From contig UQNI01000064.1 of NCBI GenBank assembly GCA_900542375.1, positions 1-9,009 of the forward strand: a stretch of DNA of 9,009 bases, written 5' to 3'. Of the stretch, positions 1 to 6,125 are shown piece after piece. Below the pieces are notes generated by a model, which saw only the letters and a program-made list of their open reading frames with translations, did no database searches and had not been told where the DNA came from. The stretch is from an uncultured Oscillospiraceae bacterium (GTDB lineage: Bacteria > Bacillota > Clostridia > Oscillospirales > Acutalibacteraceae). Position 1 is the stretch's first letter, and each line of letters opens with the position of its first letter. Made by a program: the position numbers and the translations under genes.

Positions 1-1209
1 TAAGGTCGGGAAACTTGGTGCAATACGGATATTGGAGTCTTTCGGATCTTTTCCATATGGATAAGTAGCGCCTGCATCTGTCAAAGTGACACCTGCTTCT
101 TTGCAAAGCGCTACCACACGTTTTGCACAACCTTCCATTACATCTACACTGATAAAATATCCGCCGTGAGGAGTGGTCCAAGATGCAACACCAACAGGAG
201 CCAATTGCTTTTGCATGGTCTCCAAAACGATGTTGAATTTGGGCTGCAATAATTCCTTATGTTGATTCATAATAGTCTCAACGCCATTCATGTCTTTTAA
301 AAAACGTAAGTGACGTAATTGGTTTACTTTATCAGGTCCAATGGTTTGGAAAGAAAGACGTTTGCGAATATTGGCAAGTGTATTTTTGCTTCCTGCCATA
401 GCTGCAACACCGGCGCCGGGAAACGTAATTTTGGACGTAGAAGCAAATATAATAGGTAAATCTTCATTTCCTTGTTTTTTGCATTCGTCCATTAGGTTCA
501 ACAATTGGTCAGGAGTATCTGTAATGTTGTGTACGCAATATGCATTGTCCCAAAAAATTTTAAAATCTTTTGCGGCTGGTTTCAGTGCTGCAAAGCGGCG
601 TACTGTTTCGTCAGAATACGTAATGCCTTGAGGATTGGAATATTTGGGAACACACCAGATTCCTTTTATGCTGGCATCTGTATTGACCAACTGTTCTACC
701 ATATCCATATCAGGTCCGTGTTCTGTCATTGGTACAATTATCATTTCAATGCCAAAGAATTCCGTAACACCAAAGTGACGGTCATACCCCGGACAAGGAC
801 AGAGAAATTTTACAGTTCCTTGTTCTGCCCAAGGTTTACAGTTTGCAAATCCACTGTACATGGCCGAGTTAACGGTATCAAACATCATATTTAAACTGGA
901 GTTTCCGCCTACAATCACATCATTTGCATCTACACCTAATAAATTGCCAAAAAATTGGCGCATTTCAGGCAATCCGTCTACAACACCGTAATTGCGGCAG
1001 TCATCGCCTGCTTCTGCGTTGTAATCAGATGTGGAATTCAAAATATCCATCATCGGCATGGAAAGATCCAATTGTTCCGGACCGGGTTTGCCTCTGGACA
1101 TATTTAAATTTAATCCCTGCGCTTTGTATGCATCATATCTTGCTTGTAAATCGGCTTTTTCTTTTTCAAGCGCTTCTTTAGACATAGAATCATAATATTC
1201 AGTGTTCAT
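1..1209 (-). CDS. Type Ic (MocR-like) aspartate aminotransferase, 3' end cut by window
   Basis: This is a PLP-dependent fold-type I aminotransferase, probably interconverting aspartate and 2-oxoglutarate with oxaloacetate and glutamate in the cytoplasm. The visible 403 codons start at an ATG preceded by AGAGGAG eight bases upstream. Family marks are RGKPGPEQLDLS near residues 40-51, NYGVVDGLPE, CPCPGYDRHF, a YSNPQG segment, WDNAY (Asn and Tyr at the cofactor) and STSKITFPGAG. In the last of these, Lys260 is the expected Schiff-base lysine. The frame is still open at base 1 in the IRIAPSFP segment that lies near the C-terminus of this family (about 425-430 residues), so only some 25 residues are missing. 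These motifs fit the Aminotran_MocR group of stand-alone enzymes (C. glutamicum type), not GntR-fused MocR regulators, because no DNA-binding domain precedes it. Substrate preference is inferred from family only. It lies downstream of larC but seems to have its own promoter. Confidence 0.88.
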   Translation of the reverse strand, partial: MNTEYYDSMSKEALEKEKADLQARYDAYKAQGLNLNMSRGKPGPEQLDLSMPMMDILNSTSDYNAEAGDDCRNYGVVDGLPEMRQFFGNLLGVDANDVIVGGNSSLNMMFDTVNSAMYSGFANCKPWAEQGTVKFLCPCPGYDRHFGVTEFFGIEMIIVPMTEHGPDMDMVEQLVNTDASIKGIWCVPKYSNPQGITYSDETVRRFAALKPAAKDFKIFWDNAYCVHNITDTPDQLLNLMDECKKQGNEDLPIIFASTSKITFPGAGVAAMAGSKNTLANIRKRLSFQTIGPDKVNQLRHLRFLKDMNGVETIMNQHKELLQPKFNIVLETMQKQLAPVGVASWTTPHGGYFISVDVMEGCAKRVVALCKEAGVTLTDAGATYPYGKDPKDSNIRIAPSFPTL

Positions 1210-1259
1210 TTGCGTATCTCCTCTAACCAAAATTGCATAAATGTCTTAAAACCTTACTT

Positions 1260-1288
1260 ATTCTACACTCATTTTATAAAAAATGCAA
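1260..1288 (-). promoter_or_regulatory. Putative promoter of the aminotransferase gene
   Basis: Read on the minus strand, TTGCAT (1288-1283) is followed after exactly 17 bases by TAGAAT (1265-1260). The -10 matches 5 of 6 consensus bases and the -35 matches 3 of 6. It lies about 50 bases upstream of the aminotransferase ATG. The -35 box sits in the distal arm of the larC terminator hairpin. This is a sequence-pattern call only. Confidence 0.5.
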
Positions 1289-1313
1289 GTTAATTTTAAT
1301 AATCTTGCATTTT
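1280..1313 (-). terminator. Hairpin with U-rich tail at the end of larC
   Basis: A perfect 10-bp inverted repeat (AAAATGCAAG / CTTGCATTTT; arms 1280-1289 and 1304-1313) has a 14-base AT loop. On the minus strand it is followed by a T-rich run. The larC stop codon lies in the loop, and the last larC codons form the proximal arm. The stem is AT-rich, so termination may be only partial, and some read-through into the aminotransferase gene is possible. Confidence 0.5.
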
Positions 1314-2534
1314 GCTCAAATCGTGAATCTTTGTGTAAACTTTTCTGTAGGTTTCTTCCAGTGATTCTCCTAATATACGAGCGGCTTTGGCCGCACTCTC
1401 ATATTCTACATAATATTTCTTAATATGATGATAGGTGCATATTTTACAATCAATGGTTTGAGAACCAATTTGTATCGGCTTTATTTCTCTTGCCATAATG
1501 TTACGTTTTGCAAAGGTTTTACGCAATCCAATGGCTGTTGTTTCTTGGAAAATGGTTTCTGTTATGATTTGTTCCAGCTCCGGTTGGCATAGTACGGTTA
1601 ATTCATAGGCAGGACGATTCTTCTTCATATAAATCGGAGTAAAATATACATCGGCAGCGCCAAGTTCTAATAGACGTGTGTGGCAATAAGCCAGTTGTTC
1701 CGGAGTGCTGTCATCAATAGCGCTTTTTAAAATACAGATTTCATCTCCATGTGTGTCTATGATTTCAGAAATCAGCATAGCACGCACTACATTCGGATGA
1801 GCAAACTCTTTTTTGCCTGCGCCAACGCCTATTTTATCAATGGTGAATTTTGGAGGCAGTGTAAATGTATTTGCCAATGCTGCAACAATGGCTGCACCGG
1901 TTGGAGTGATCATTTCACCTTTATTTTCCGTGATTCTCATTGGTATGGAAGCCGACTGTACCAAACGCAACGTGCATGGGGTAGGTACCGCTGTCAATCC
2001 ATGGTGACATTTTGTAAATCCGCTGCCTTCATATAAAGGGGAGCAGATGATATGGTCAATATGTAAAAAATCAAGACAAACAGCGACGGTAATGATATCC
2101 AGAATGGAATCATCGCTTCCTACTTCCTGAAAGTGGACTTGATGTGCAGGCATTCCATGAACAAAACCTTCTGCCTGCGCCAGTACATGAAATATTTTTT
2201 TCGCTGTTTCTTTGGCTTTGTCTGAAATTTCAGATGCGTCAATGATATGTTCAATTTCAGCAAGACAACGGCCTGAATGGTCGTGATGAGTATGGGAATG
2301 TGCATGCTCGTGTTCATGAGAATGCTTACAGGTGGAATGATTTGTGTGAATATCAAACGCGACTGCGGAAATTCCTTGTTTGTCTGTTTTGCTGATGTCA
2401 ATTTCAAACTGCTCCAACGGTACGGTGTGAAGCTGGTTGAGCAAAAATTCCCGGTCAACGCCCAGGTCTATCAAAGCTCCGGCTGCCATATCGCCGCTGA
2501 TACCGGAATAACATTCAAAATATAATGTATTCAT
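1296..2534 (-). CDS. larC: LarC, nickel insertion protein for nickel-pincer cofactor
   Basis: LarC inserts nickel into pyridinium-3,5-bisthiocarboxylic acid mononucleotide in a CTP-dependent last step, giving the nickel-pincer nucleotide cofactor of LarA-type racemases. The 412-residue protein opens with the hallmark segment around YFECYSGISGDMAAGALIDLG. It carries a strongly His-rich stretch at about residues 63-86 (alternating His with Glu, Ser, Thr and Asp), the likely nickel-holding region. GSDDSILDI and PTGAAI segments follow, and the C-terminal LarC2-like portion runs to the end. In Lactobacillus plantarum the protein arises from two ORFs (larC1/larC2) by programmed frameshift. Here one frame is continuous and of full length. 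AGGAAG lies five bases before the ATG. It sits 89 bases downstream of larB, across a strong hairpin, so its level may differ from that of larE and larB. Confidence 0.95.
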   Translation of the reverse strand: MNTLYFECYSGISGDMAAGALIDLGVDREFLLNQLHTVPLEQFEIDISKTDKQGISAVAFDIHTNHSTCKHSHEHEHAHSHTHHDHSGRCLAEIEHIIDASEISDKAKETAKKIFHVLAQAEGFVHGMPAHQVHFQEVGSDDSILDIITVAVCLDFLHIDHIICSPLYEGSGFTKCHHGLTAVPTPCTLRLVQSASIPMRITENKGEMITPTGAAIVAALANTFTLPPKFTIDKIGVGAGKKEFAHPNVVRAMLISEIIDTHGDEICILKSAIDDSTPEQLAYCHTRLLELGAADVYFTPIYMKKNRPAYELTVLCQPELEQIITETIFQETTAIGLRKTFAKRNIMAREIKPIQIGSQTIDCKICTYHHIKKYYVEYESAAKAARILGESLEETYRKVYTKIHDLSKMQDY

Positions 2535-2549
2535 GGAAACTTCCTTTCT

Positions 2550-2574
2550 TTTTTATCAACATATTTGATAAAAA
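2550..2574 (-). promoter_or_regulatory. Second hairpin in the larC leader, overlapping the upstream hairpin
   Basis: A perfect 10-bp inverted repeat (TTTTTATCAA / TTGATAAAAA; arms 2550-2559 and 2565-2574, loop CATAT) lies between the larB-larC terminator and the larC ribosome binding site. Its right arm shares bases 2571-2574 with the terminator stem, so the two structures cannot both be fully formed. In the minus-strand RNA this arm would also take up the U-tract of the terminator. A regulatory role is inferred. The stem is very AT-rich and weak. Confidence 0.35.
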
Positions 2575-2610
2575 GGATGCTTTCTCAAACCGTGGTCAAA
2601 GCATCCTTTT
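2571..2610 (-). terminator. Strong hairpin terminator or attenuator between larB and larC
   Basis: A perfect 13-bp inverted repeat (AAAAGGATGCTTT / AAAGCATCCTTTT; arms 2571-2583 and 2598-2610) has a 14-base loop. On the minus strand it is followed by five T residues. It begins 14 bases after the larB stop and ends 36 bases before the larC ATG. This is the usual layout of an intrinsic terminator. Since no convincing promoter is seen between it and larC, it more likely limits read-through into larC, or works as an attenuator, than ends the operon outright. Confidence 0.7.
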
Positions 2611-2623
2611 GTATGTCATTCTG

Positions 2624-3385
2624 TTATATTTGATTCTGAGCCGCATTTACAATTAAGCGATTGATTTGTGCCGCCATATAACCGCCGCCAAACCCGTTGT
2701 CTATGTTGACGGTTGCCATACCTGTGGCACAAGAATTAATCATGGTCAGCAAAGCGGAAATTCCTTGCAGATTTGCACCGTAACCGATGCTGGTAGGTAC
2801 GGCAATGACAGGTTTGTCTATTTGTCCTGCCAATACAGATGCCAATGCGCCTTCCATCCCCGCTACCGCAACCACTGCATTGGATTTGCGAATATCAGGC
2901 AAAGCGTCAATCAAACGGTGGATGCCGGAAACACCAATATCATAAATGCGATTTACATTCGCCCCGCATAATTCGGCAGTGACAGCAGCTTCTTCTGCTA
3001 CAGGGATATCCGAAGTTCCTCCCGTACAAATCGTTACCAATCCATGTTGTTTTGGTTTATTTTTATATGCGTATAATATGCGAGCCGTATCATGATACTG
3101 TACGTGGGGAATCATAGGAAGAATCGCATTTGCTTGTTCTTTTGTCACTCGTGTGGCCAAAGCAATTTGGTTGCGTTCATACAATGTATTGAAAATATCA
3201 CGGAAATGTGCAACCGTTTTTCCTTGTGCAAAAATAACTTCCGGAAATCCTGTTCGTAATTGTCTGTGATAATCCAGTTTGGCATATTCCATATTATGAT
3301 AAGGCAAATCCTTTAACTGTTCCATAGCTTGTTCCACAGAAAGTTCATGATTTTGGACAGCCTGTAATAATTCTTTCGTTAACAT
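2624..3385 (-). CDS. larB: LarB, pyridinium-3,5-biscarboxylic acid mononucleotide synthase
   Basis: LarB does the first step of nickel-pincer cofactor synthesis. It carboxylates the pyridinium ring of nicotinic acid adenine dinucleotide and splits off AMP, leaving the biscarboxylated mononucleotide for LarE. The 253-residue protein has a family N-terminal part (FPEVIFAQGKT at about 47-57) and a PurE-like C-terminal part: TICTGGTSDIPVAEEA (118-133), AGMEGALASVL, PTSIGYGA (197-204), and NSCATGMATVNIDNGFGGG (217-235). Cys219 in that last segment corresponds to the catalytic cysteine described for L. plantarum LarB (Cys221). The length fits the family. The ATG overlaps the end of larE by 7 bases, which indicates translational coupling. 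A hairpin follows its stop. Confidence 0.95.
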   Translation of the reverse strand: MLTKELLQAVQNHELSVEQAMEQLKDLPYHNMEYAKLDYHRQLRTGFPEVIFAQGKTVAHFRDIFNTLYERNQIALATRVTKEQANAILPMIPHVQYHDTARILYAYKNKPKQHGLVTICTGGTSDIPVAEEAAVTAELCGANVNRIYDIGVSGIHRLIDALPDIRKSNAVVAVAGMEGALASVLAGQIDKPVIAVPTSIGYGANLQGISALLTMINSCATGMATVNIDNGFGGGYMAAQINRLIVNAAQNQI

Positions 3386-4194
3386 TGGTTACCTCTTTGT
3401 TTTTGATAAGGTTCATCCATACTGCCTGAACGGAACCCTTTCATATCTAACGTAATATAATCAAAGCCAATTTGTTTTAGGAGAAGAATCAAATCTGACT
3501 TTTGATAAAATGTGAAAAATTGTTCTGAGGGAATCTCAATACGTGCAATGGTATCATGCATACGGACACGATTCACAGGAAATCCGTTCTCACATAGCAG
3601 TTGTTCCGCTTTTTGAATTTTCTCAAGTTTTTCTTTGGTAATCAGCGTATGATAAGGAAGCCGTGTAGCCAGGCAAGAGGAAGAAGGAGTATCTGATGAA
3701 GAAAGCCCAAAATCAGCTGCCATTTGCCGTACTTCCTGTTTTGAAATATGACAGTCGGCCAAAGGACTGATAATATCTAACTCTCGCAAAGCGCGGATGC
3801 CGGGACGATGCTGGTGTAAATCATCCAGATTGGTTCCATCCATGCATGTGGAGTAACCATGCTGAACTGCCCAATCCTTTAAAATGGAAAAGAGCATATG
3901 CTTACATTGATAACAGCGGTCCAATGGATTTTTCATAATATTGGGATTAGTAAATTCATCAAGCTCAATGACGTAAAAAGGAACGCCGATTTCCTGCGCT
4001 ATGTTTTCTGCTGTATTTTGATTCCCTACAGGGTGCAATGTGGTTTGAAAATAGACAGCAGCCACCTTAGGTACTGTCTGTGCAGCAACCTTTAGCACAA
4101 GACTGCTGTCCACTCCTCCGGAAAAAGCGACGCAGATGCCATTTGGGGCATAGTTGGACAAATATGTTTGCAATTGTTCTAGTTTTGTTTGCAT
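3379..4194 (-). CDS. larE: LarE, ATP-dependent sulfur insertase for nickel-pincer cofactor
   Basis: LarE adenylates the two carboxylates of the LarB product and replaces them with thiocarboxylates. The first part is a PP-loop ATP pyrophosphatase domain with SGGVDSS at residues 25-31. DRCYQCK (92-98) gives Cys94 and Cys97, and SSSCLATRLPY gives Cys174, which aligns with the sacrificial Cys176 of L. plantarum LarE. Having all three cysteines resembles LarE proteins that hold a [4Fe-4S] cluster for sulfur transfer. I chose the ATG at 4194 (271 residues) because family members start just ahead of the PP-loop strand and AAGAGAG lies six bases upstream. The frame is open further, with ATGs at 4239 and 4272, but those would overlap asnS and the 4239 start has no spaced binding site. 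The gap to asnS is 31 bases, and the stop overlaps larB. Confidence 0.93.
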   Translation of the reverse strand: MQTKLEQLQTYLSNYAPNGICVAFSGGVDSSLVLKVAAQTVPKVAAVYFQTTLHPVGNQNTAENIAQEIGVPFYVIELDEFTNPNIMKNPLDRCYQCKHMLFSILKDWAVQHGYSTCMDGTNLDDLHQHRPGIRALRELDIISPLADCHISKQEVRQMAADFGLSSSDTPSSSCLATRLPYHTLITKEKLEKIQKAEQLLCENGFPVNRVRMHDTIARIEIPSEQFFTFYQKSDLILLLKQIGFDYITLDMKGFRSGSMDEPYQKQRGNQC

Positions 4195-4225
4195 AGGGTT
4201 CTCTCTTATTTCTATTTTGTATGGA

Positions 4226-5620
4226 TTAAAATTCTGCATTTCCTGTTGTTCTTGGAAAAGGCAAGACATCACGAATATTGGAAATACCGGTTAAATACAT
4301 TACCATGCGCTCAAATCCCAGTCCGAATCCGGCATGTTTTGTTCCGCCAAAGCGGCGTAAATCCAAATACCACCAGTAGTCTTCTTCCTTTAGACCTGCT
4401 TCCTGCATACGTGTCCGTAAAAGGTCCAGACGCTCTTCACGTTGACTGCCTCCAATTATTTCTCCAATTCCGGGCACCAATAAATCCATGGCGGCAACAG
4501 TTTTACCATCGTCGTTCAAACGCATATAAAACGCTTTGATTTCTTTTGGATAGTCTGTTACAAATACAGGCTTTTTAAAAATTTGTTCTGTTAAGTACCG
4601 TTCATGTTCTGTTTGCAAATCAATACCCCAGGCAACAGGATATTCAAATTCAGCTCCGCAATTTTGCAGTTGTTCAATGGCATTGGTATATGAAATACAA
4701 GCAAATTCTGACGTTACAATGTGGTTTAATCGTTCCAATAGCCCTTTATCCAAAAATTGATTGAAAAATGCAAGGTCATCTGGACAAGTTTCCATGACAA
4801 AAGATATGATAAATTTAATTAAGTCCTGTGCAAGCAGCATGACATCCTGCAAATCCGCAAAAGCAATTTCAGGTTCAATCATCCAAAATTCTGCGGCATG
4901 ACGCTGTGTATTGGAATGCTCGGCACGGAAAGTAGGACCAAATGTATAGATATTGCCAAACGCCATTGCCATACACTCGCCTTCCAACTGGCCCGATACC
5001 GTCAATGATGTTGGTTTTTGGAAAAAGTCTTGTGTATAGTCGATGTTTCCCTGTTCGGTTTTGGGAGGTTGCTCTAATTCTAATGTTGTAACACGGAACA
5101 TTTCGCCTGCTCCTTCACAATCGCTTCCCGTAATAATGGGGGTATGAGCATATAAAAATCCACGTGTTTGAAAAAATCGATGAATTGCAAAGGAGGCGGC
5201 AGAACGAACGCGGAACGCAGCGCTATAGGTATTGGTACGCGGACGCAAATGGGCAATGGTACGCAAATATTCTAAGGAATGACGCTTTTTTTGAAGCGGA
5301 TATTCCGGTGAAGAAGCGCCCTCCACATGAATCTGTTTTGCGTGCAGCTCAAATGGTTGTTTTGCATCGGGGGTTAAAACAAATGTGCCTGTTACGCAAA
5401 GCGCGGTACCAACGTTTTGTTTGGCAATTTCTTTATAGTTGGAAAGAATTGTTTCTTCAAATACAACTTGGACACCTTTAAAACAACTGCCATCATTTAA
5501 ATCGATAAATCCTAGTGATTTGGAATCTCGCAAACTGCGTACCCAACCGCATACGGTTATATCAATATCTTTATAATTATTTGGTGTTTGATAGAGTTGT
5601 GCAATGGTTGTTCGTTTCAA
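4226..5620 (-). CDS. asnS: Asparaginyl-tRNA synthetase
   Basis: This cytoplasmic class IIb aminoacyl-tRNA synthetase charges tRNA-Asn with asparagine. At 464 residues it has the usual bacterial length. The N-terminal OB-fold anticodon-binding domain covers about residues 18-102 (ITVCGWVRSLRDSK, FIDLNDGS). The catalytic core follows, with SGQLEGECMAMAF near 209-221, class II motif 2 around FRAEHSNTQRHAAEFWMIEPE (231-251), and motif 3 at GFGLGFERMVMYLTG (431-445), ending PFPRTTGNAEF. AsnRS is preferred over AspRS because of this C-terminal signature and the length (bacterial AspRS is near 590 residues with an insertion). The start is TTG, with AAGGAGG eight bases upstream, and no ATG fits better. 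It is the first gene of the minus-strand run leading into larE and larB. Confidence 0.97.
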   Translation of the reverse strand: MKRTTIAQLYQTPNNYKDIDITVCGWVRSLRDSKSLGFIDLNDGSCFKGVQVVFEETILSNYKEIAKQNVGTALCVTGTFVLTPDAKQPFELHAKQIHVEGASSPEYPLQKKRHSLEYLRTIAHLRPRTNTYSAAFRVRSAASFAIHRFFQTRGFLYAHTPIITGSDCEGAGEMFRVTTLELEQPPKTEQGNIDYTQDFFQKPTSLTVSGQLEGECMAMAFGNIYTFGPTFRAEHSNTQRHAAEFWMIEPEIAFADLQDVMLLAQDLIKFIISFVMETCPDDLAFFNQFLDKGLLERLNHIVTSEFACISYTNAIEQLQNCGAEFEYPVAWGIDLQTEHERYLTEQIFKKPVFVTDYPKEIKAFYMRLNDDGKTVAAMDLLVPGIGEIIGGSQREERLDLLRTRMQEAGLKEEDYWWYLDLRRFGGTKHAGFGLGFERMVMYLTGISNIRDVLPFPRTTGNAEF

Positions 5621-5628
5621 ACAAAAGT

Positions 5629-5635
5629 CCTCCTT
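5629..5635 (-). promoter_or_regulatory. Strong ribosome binding site deciding the TTG start of asnS
   Basis: The minus strand reads AAGGAGG, a perfect match to the 16S anti-SD core, eight bases before the TTG codon at 5620-5618. It supports initiation at TTG, since no ATG or GTG in frame lies at a fitting distance. Confidence 0.8.
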
Positions 5636-5668
5636 TTTCTATTTGCCATGTATAATTTTATAGATGAT

Positions 5669-5697
5669 ATTATAACATAAAAGAAATTGTGAAACAA
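5669..5697 (-). promoter_or_regulatory. asnS-lar operon promoter (extended -10)
   Basis: On the minus strand TTGTTT (5697-5692) is followed after 17 bases by a perfect TATAAT (5674-5669). A TGn extension comes directly before the -10. Transcription would start near 5662, giving a leader of only about 40 bases before the asnS TTG codon, too short for a T-box. A 9-bp inverted repeat (5682-5702) covers the -35 region. Confidence 0.75.
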
Positions 5698-5702
5698 TTT
5701 CT
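5682..5702. promoter_or_regulatory. Inverted repeat over the asnS -35 box, possible operator
   Basis: AGAAATTGT and ACAATTTCT form a perfect 9-bp dyad with a 3-base centre (GAA). It spans the -35 hexamer of the asnS promoter. The position fits a repressor or activator site, but no regulator gene lies in the window and AT-rich dyads arise by chance. The operator role is inferred. Confidence 0.35.
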
Positions 5703-5935
5703 AACCTATAAATGTTAAAACGTTCTTGCCAACAGCCAAAACTTTAGTTTTGTTGTCGTTGCCAGGTTGTTATAGCATAGAAAGTTCTTGTCAATTACCA
5801 AAATTCTGAATATGGAAAGATGTTCCTTTCTATGTTCATATTGCTACTTGTCTCGAGGATGTTATGACATAAGGTGGATAGGTGCAAGTATATTAGAAAT
5901 ATTTTATTATTCTCAAAAAAATTTAAAAATAAACC
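5703..5935. repeat. Gene-free spacer with imperfect direct and inverted repeats
   Basis: This stretch lies between the divergent asnS and tRNA-Ser promoters and shows no convincing gene. Two imperfect copies begin 62 bases apart: GTTCTTG at 5722 and at 5784, each followed by CAA, three differing bases, and CCAAAA. A second pair of related blocks, GTTGTTATAGCATA near 5767 and GATGTTATGACATA near 5858, follows the two copies at different distances. Copy one contains a hairpin CAAAAC-TTTA-GTTTTG (5737-5752), with outer CAAC/GTTG arms at 5730-5733 and 5758-5761. Copy two is flanked by a perfect 9-bp inverted repeat CATAGAAAG / CTTTCTATG (5776-5784, 5826-5834). The remainder, about 5870-5935, is plain AT-rich sequence. 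Possible explanations are a decayed repeat family, a protein-binding array or a small RNA. None can be proven here. Confidence 0.45.
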
Positions 5936-5964
5936 TTGCTTTTTTATCATACATAGTGTATACT
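5936..5964 (+). promoter_or_regulatory. tRNA-Ser promoter
   Basis: TTGCTT (5936-5941) and TATACT (5959-5964) are separated by exactly 17 bases. A start near 5971 lies about 33 bases before the mature 5' end of the tRNA, leaving a short leader for RNase P to remove. Confidence 0.7.
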
Positions 5965-6003
5965 ATCAAAGGTGTTCAGCTAAGAGCACTTACAACTGCA
6001 TAT

Positions 6004-6089
6004 GGAGAGGTATTCTAATGGTAAGGAGCCACATTGGAAATGTGGTGTGCCGCAAGGCATTGTGCGTTCGAGTCGCATCCTCTCCGCCA
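6004..6089 (+). tRNA. tRNA-Ser (anticodon GGA)
   Basis: The 86-base sequence folds into a class II tRNA. The acceptor stem is GGAGAGG / CCTCTCC with discriminator G and an encoded CCA (6087-6089). The anticodon stem is CCACA / TGTGG with loop TTGGAAA. The long variable arm has its own stem, TGCC-GCAA-GGCA (6048-6059). The T-arm is GTGCG-TTCGAGT-CGCAT with one G-U pair. The anticodon GGA at 6036-6038 reads the UCC and UCU serine codons. The extended variable arm and discriminator G are what SerRS recognises. It has its own promoter and is followed by a terminator, so it appears to be a single-gene unit. Confidence 0.96.
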
Positions 6090-6093
6090 GCGT

Positions 6094-6125
6094 GAGTCCG
6101 AATACAATTTGTATTCGGACTCTTT
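6094..6125 (+). terminator. Terminator of tRNA-Ser
   Basis: A perfect 12-bp stem (GAGTCCGAATAC / GTATTCGGACTC; 6094-6105 and 6111-6122) with a 5-base loop begins four bases after the CCA end. A short, interrupted T-tract follows. This is the obvious intrinsic terminator of the tRNA gene. Confidence 0.85.

Noticed and set aside
341..1181. Three plus-strand frames (96, 129 and 85 codons) opposite the aminotransferase
   Set aside because: The minus-strand frame carries a full set of aminotransferase motifs. The plus-strand translations show no family features or start signals.
2120..2458. 112-codon minus-strand frame inside larC, and plus-strand frames over the same gene
   Set aside because: These are shadow frames of larC. 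The long readings come from the repetitive His codons and neighbouring sequence, without start sites.
2535..2623. Nickel-sensing (NiCo-type) riboswitch between larB and larC
   Set aside because: The gap of 89 bases holds only two simple hairpins and is too short for the four-helix NiCo fold.
5703..5870. CRISPR array in the asnS/tRNA spacer
   Set aside because: There are only two imperfect copies with many mismatches, an uneven arrangement of the secondary blocks, and no cas genes.
5621..5935. T-box leader for asnS
   Set aside because: No conserved T-box bulge sequence is seen on the minus strand, the mapped promoter leaves too short a leader, and the spacer stems lie upstream of that promoter.
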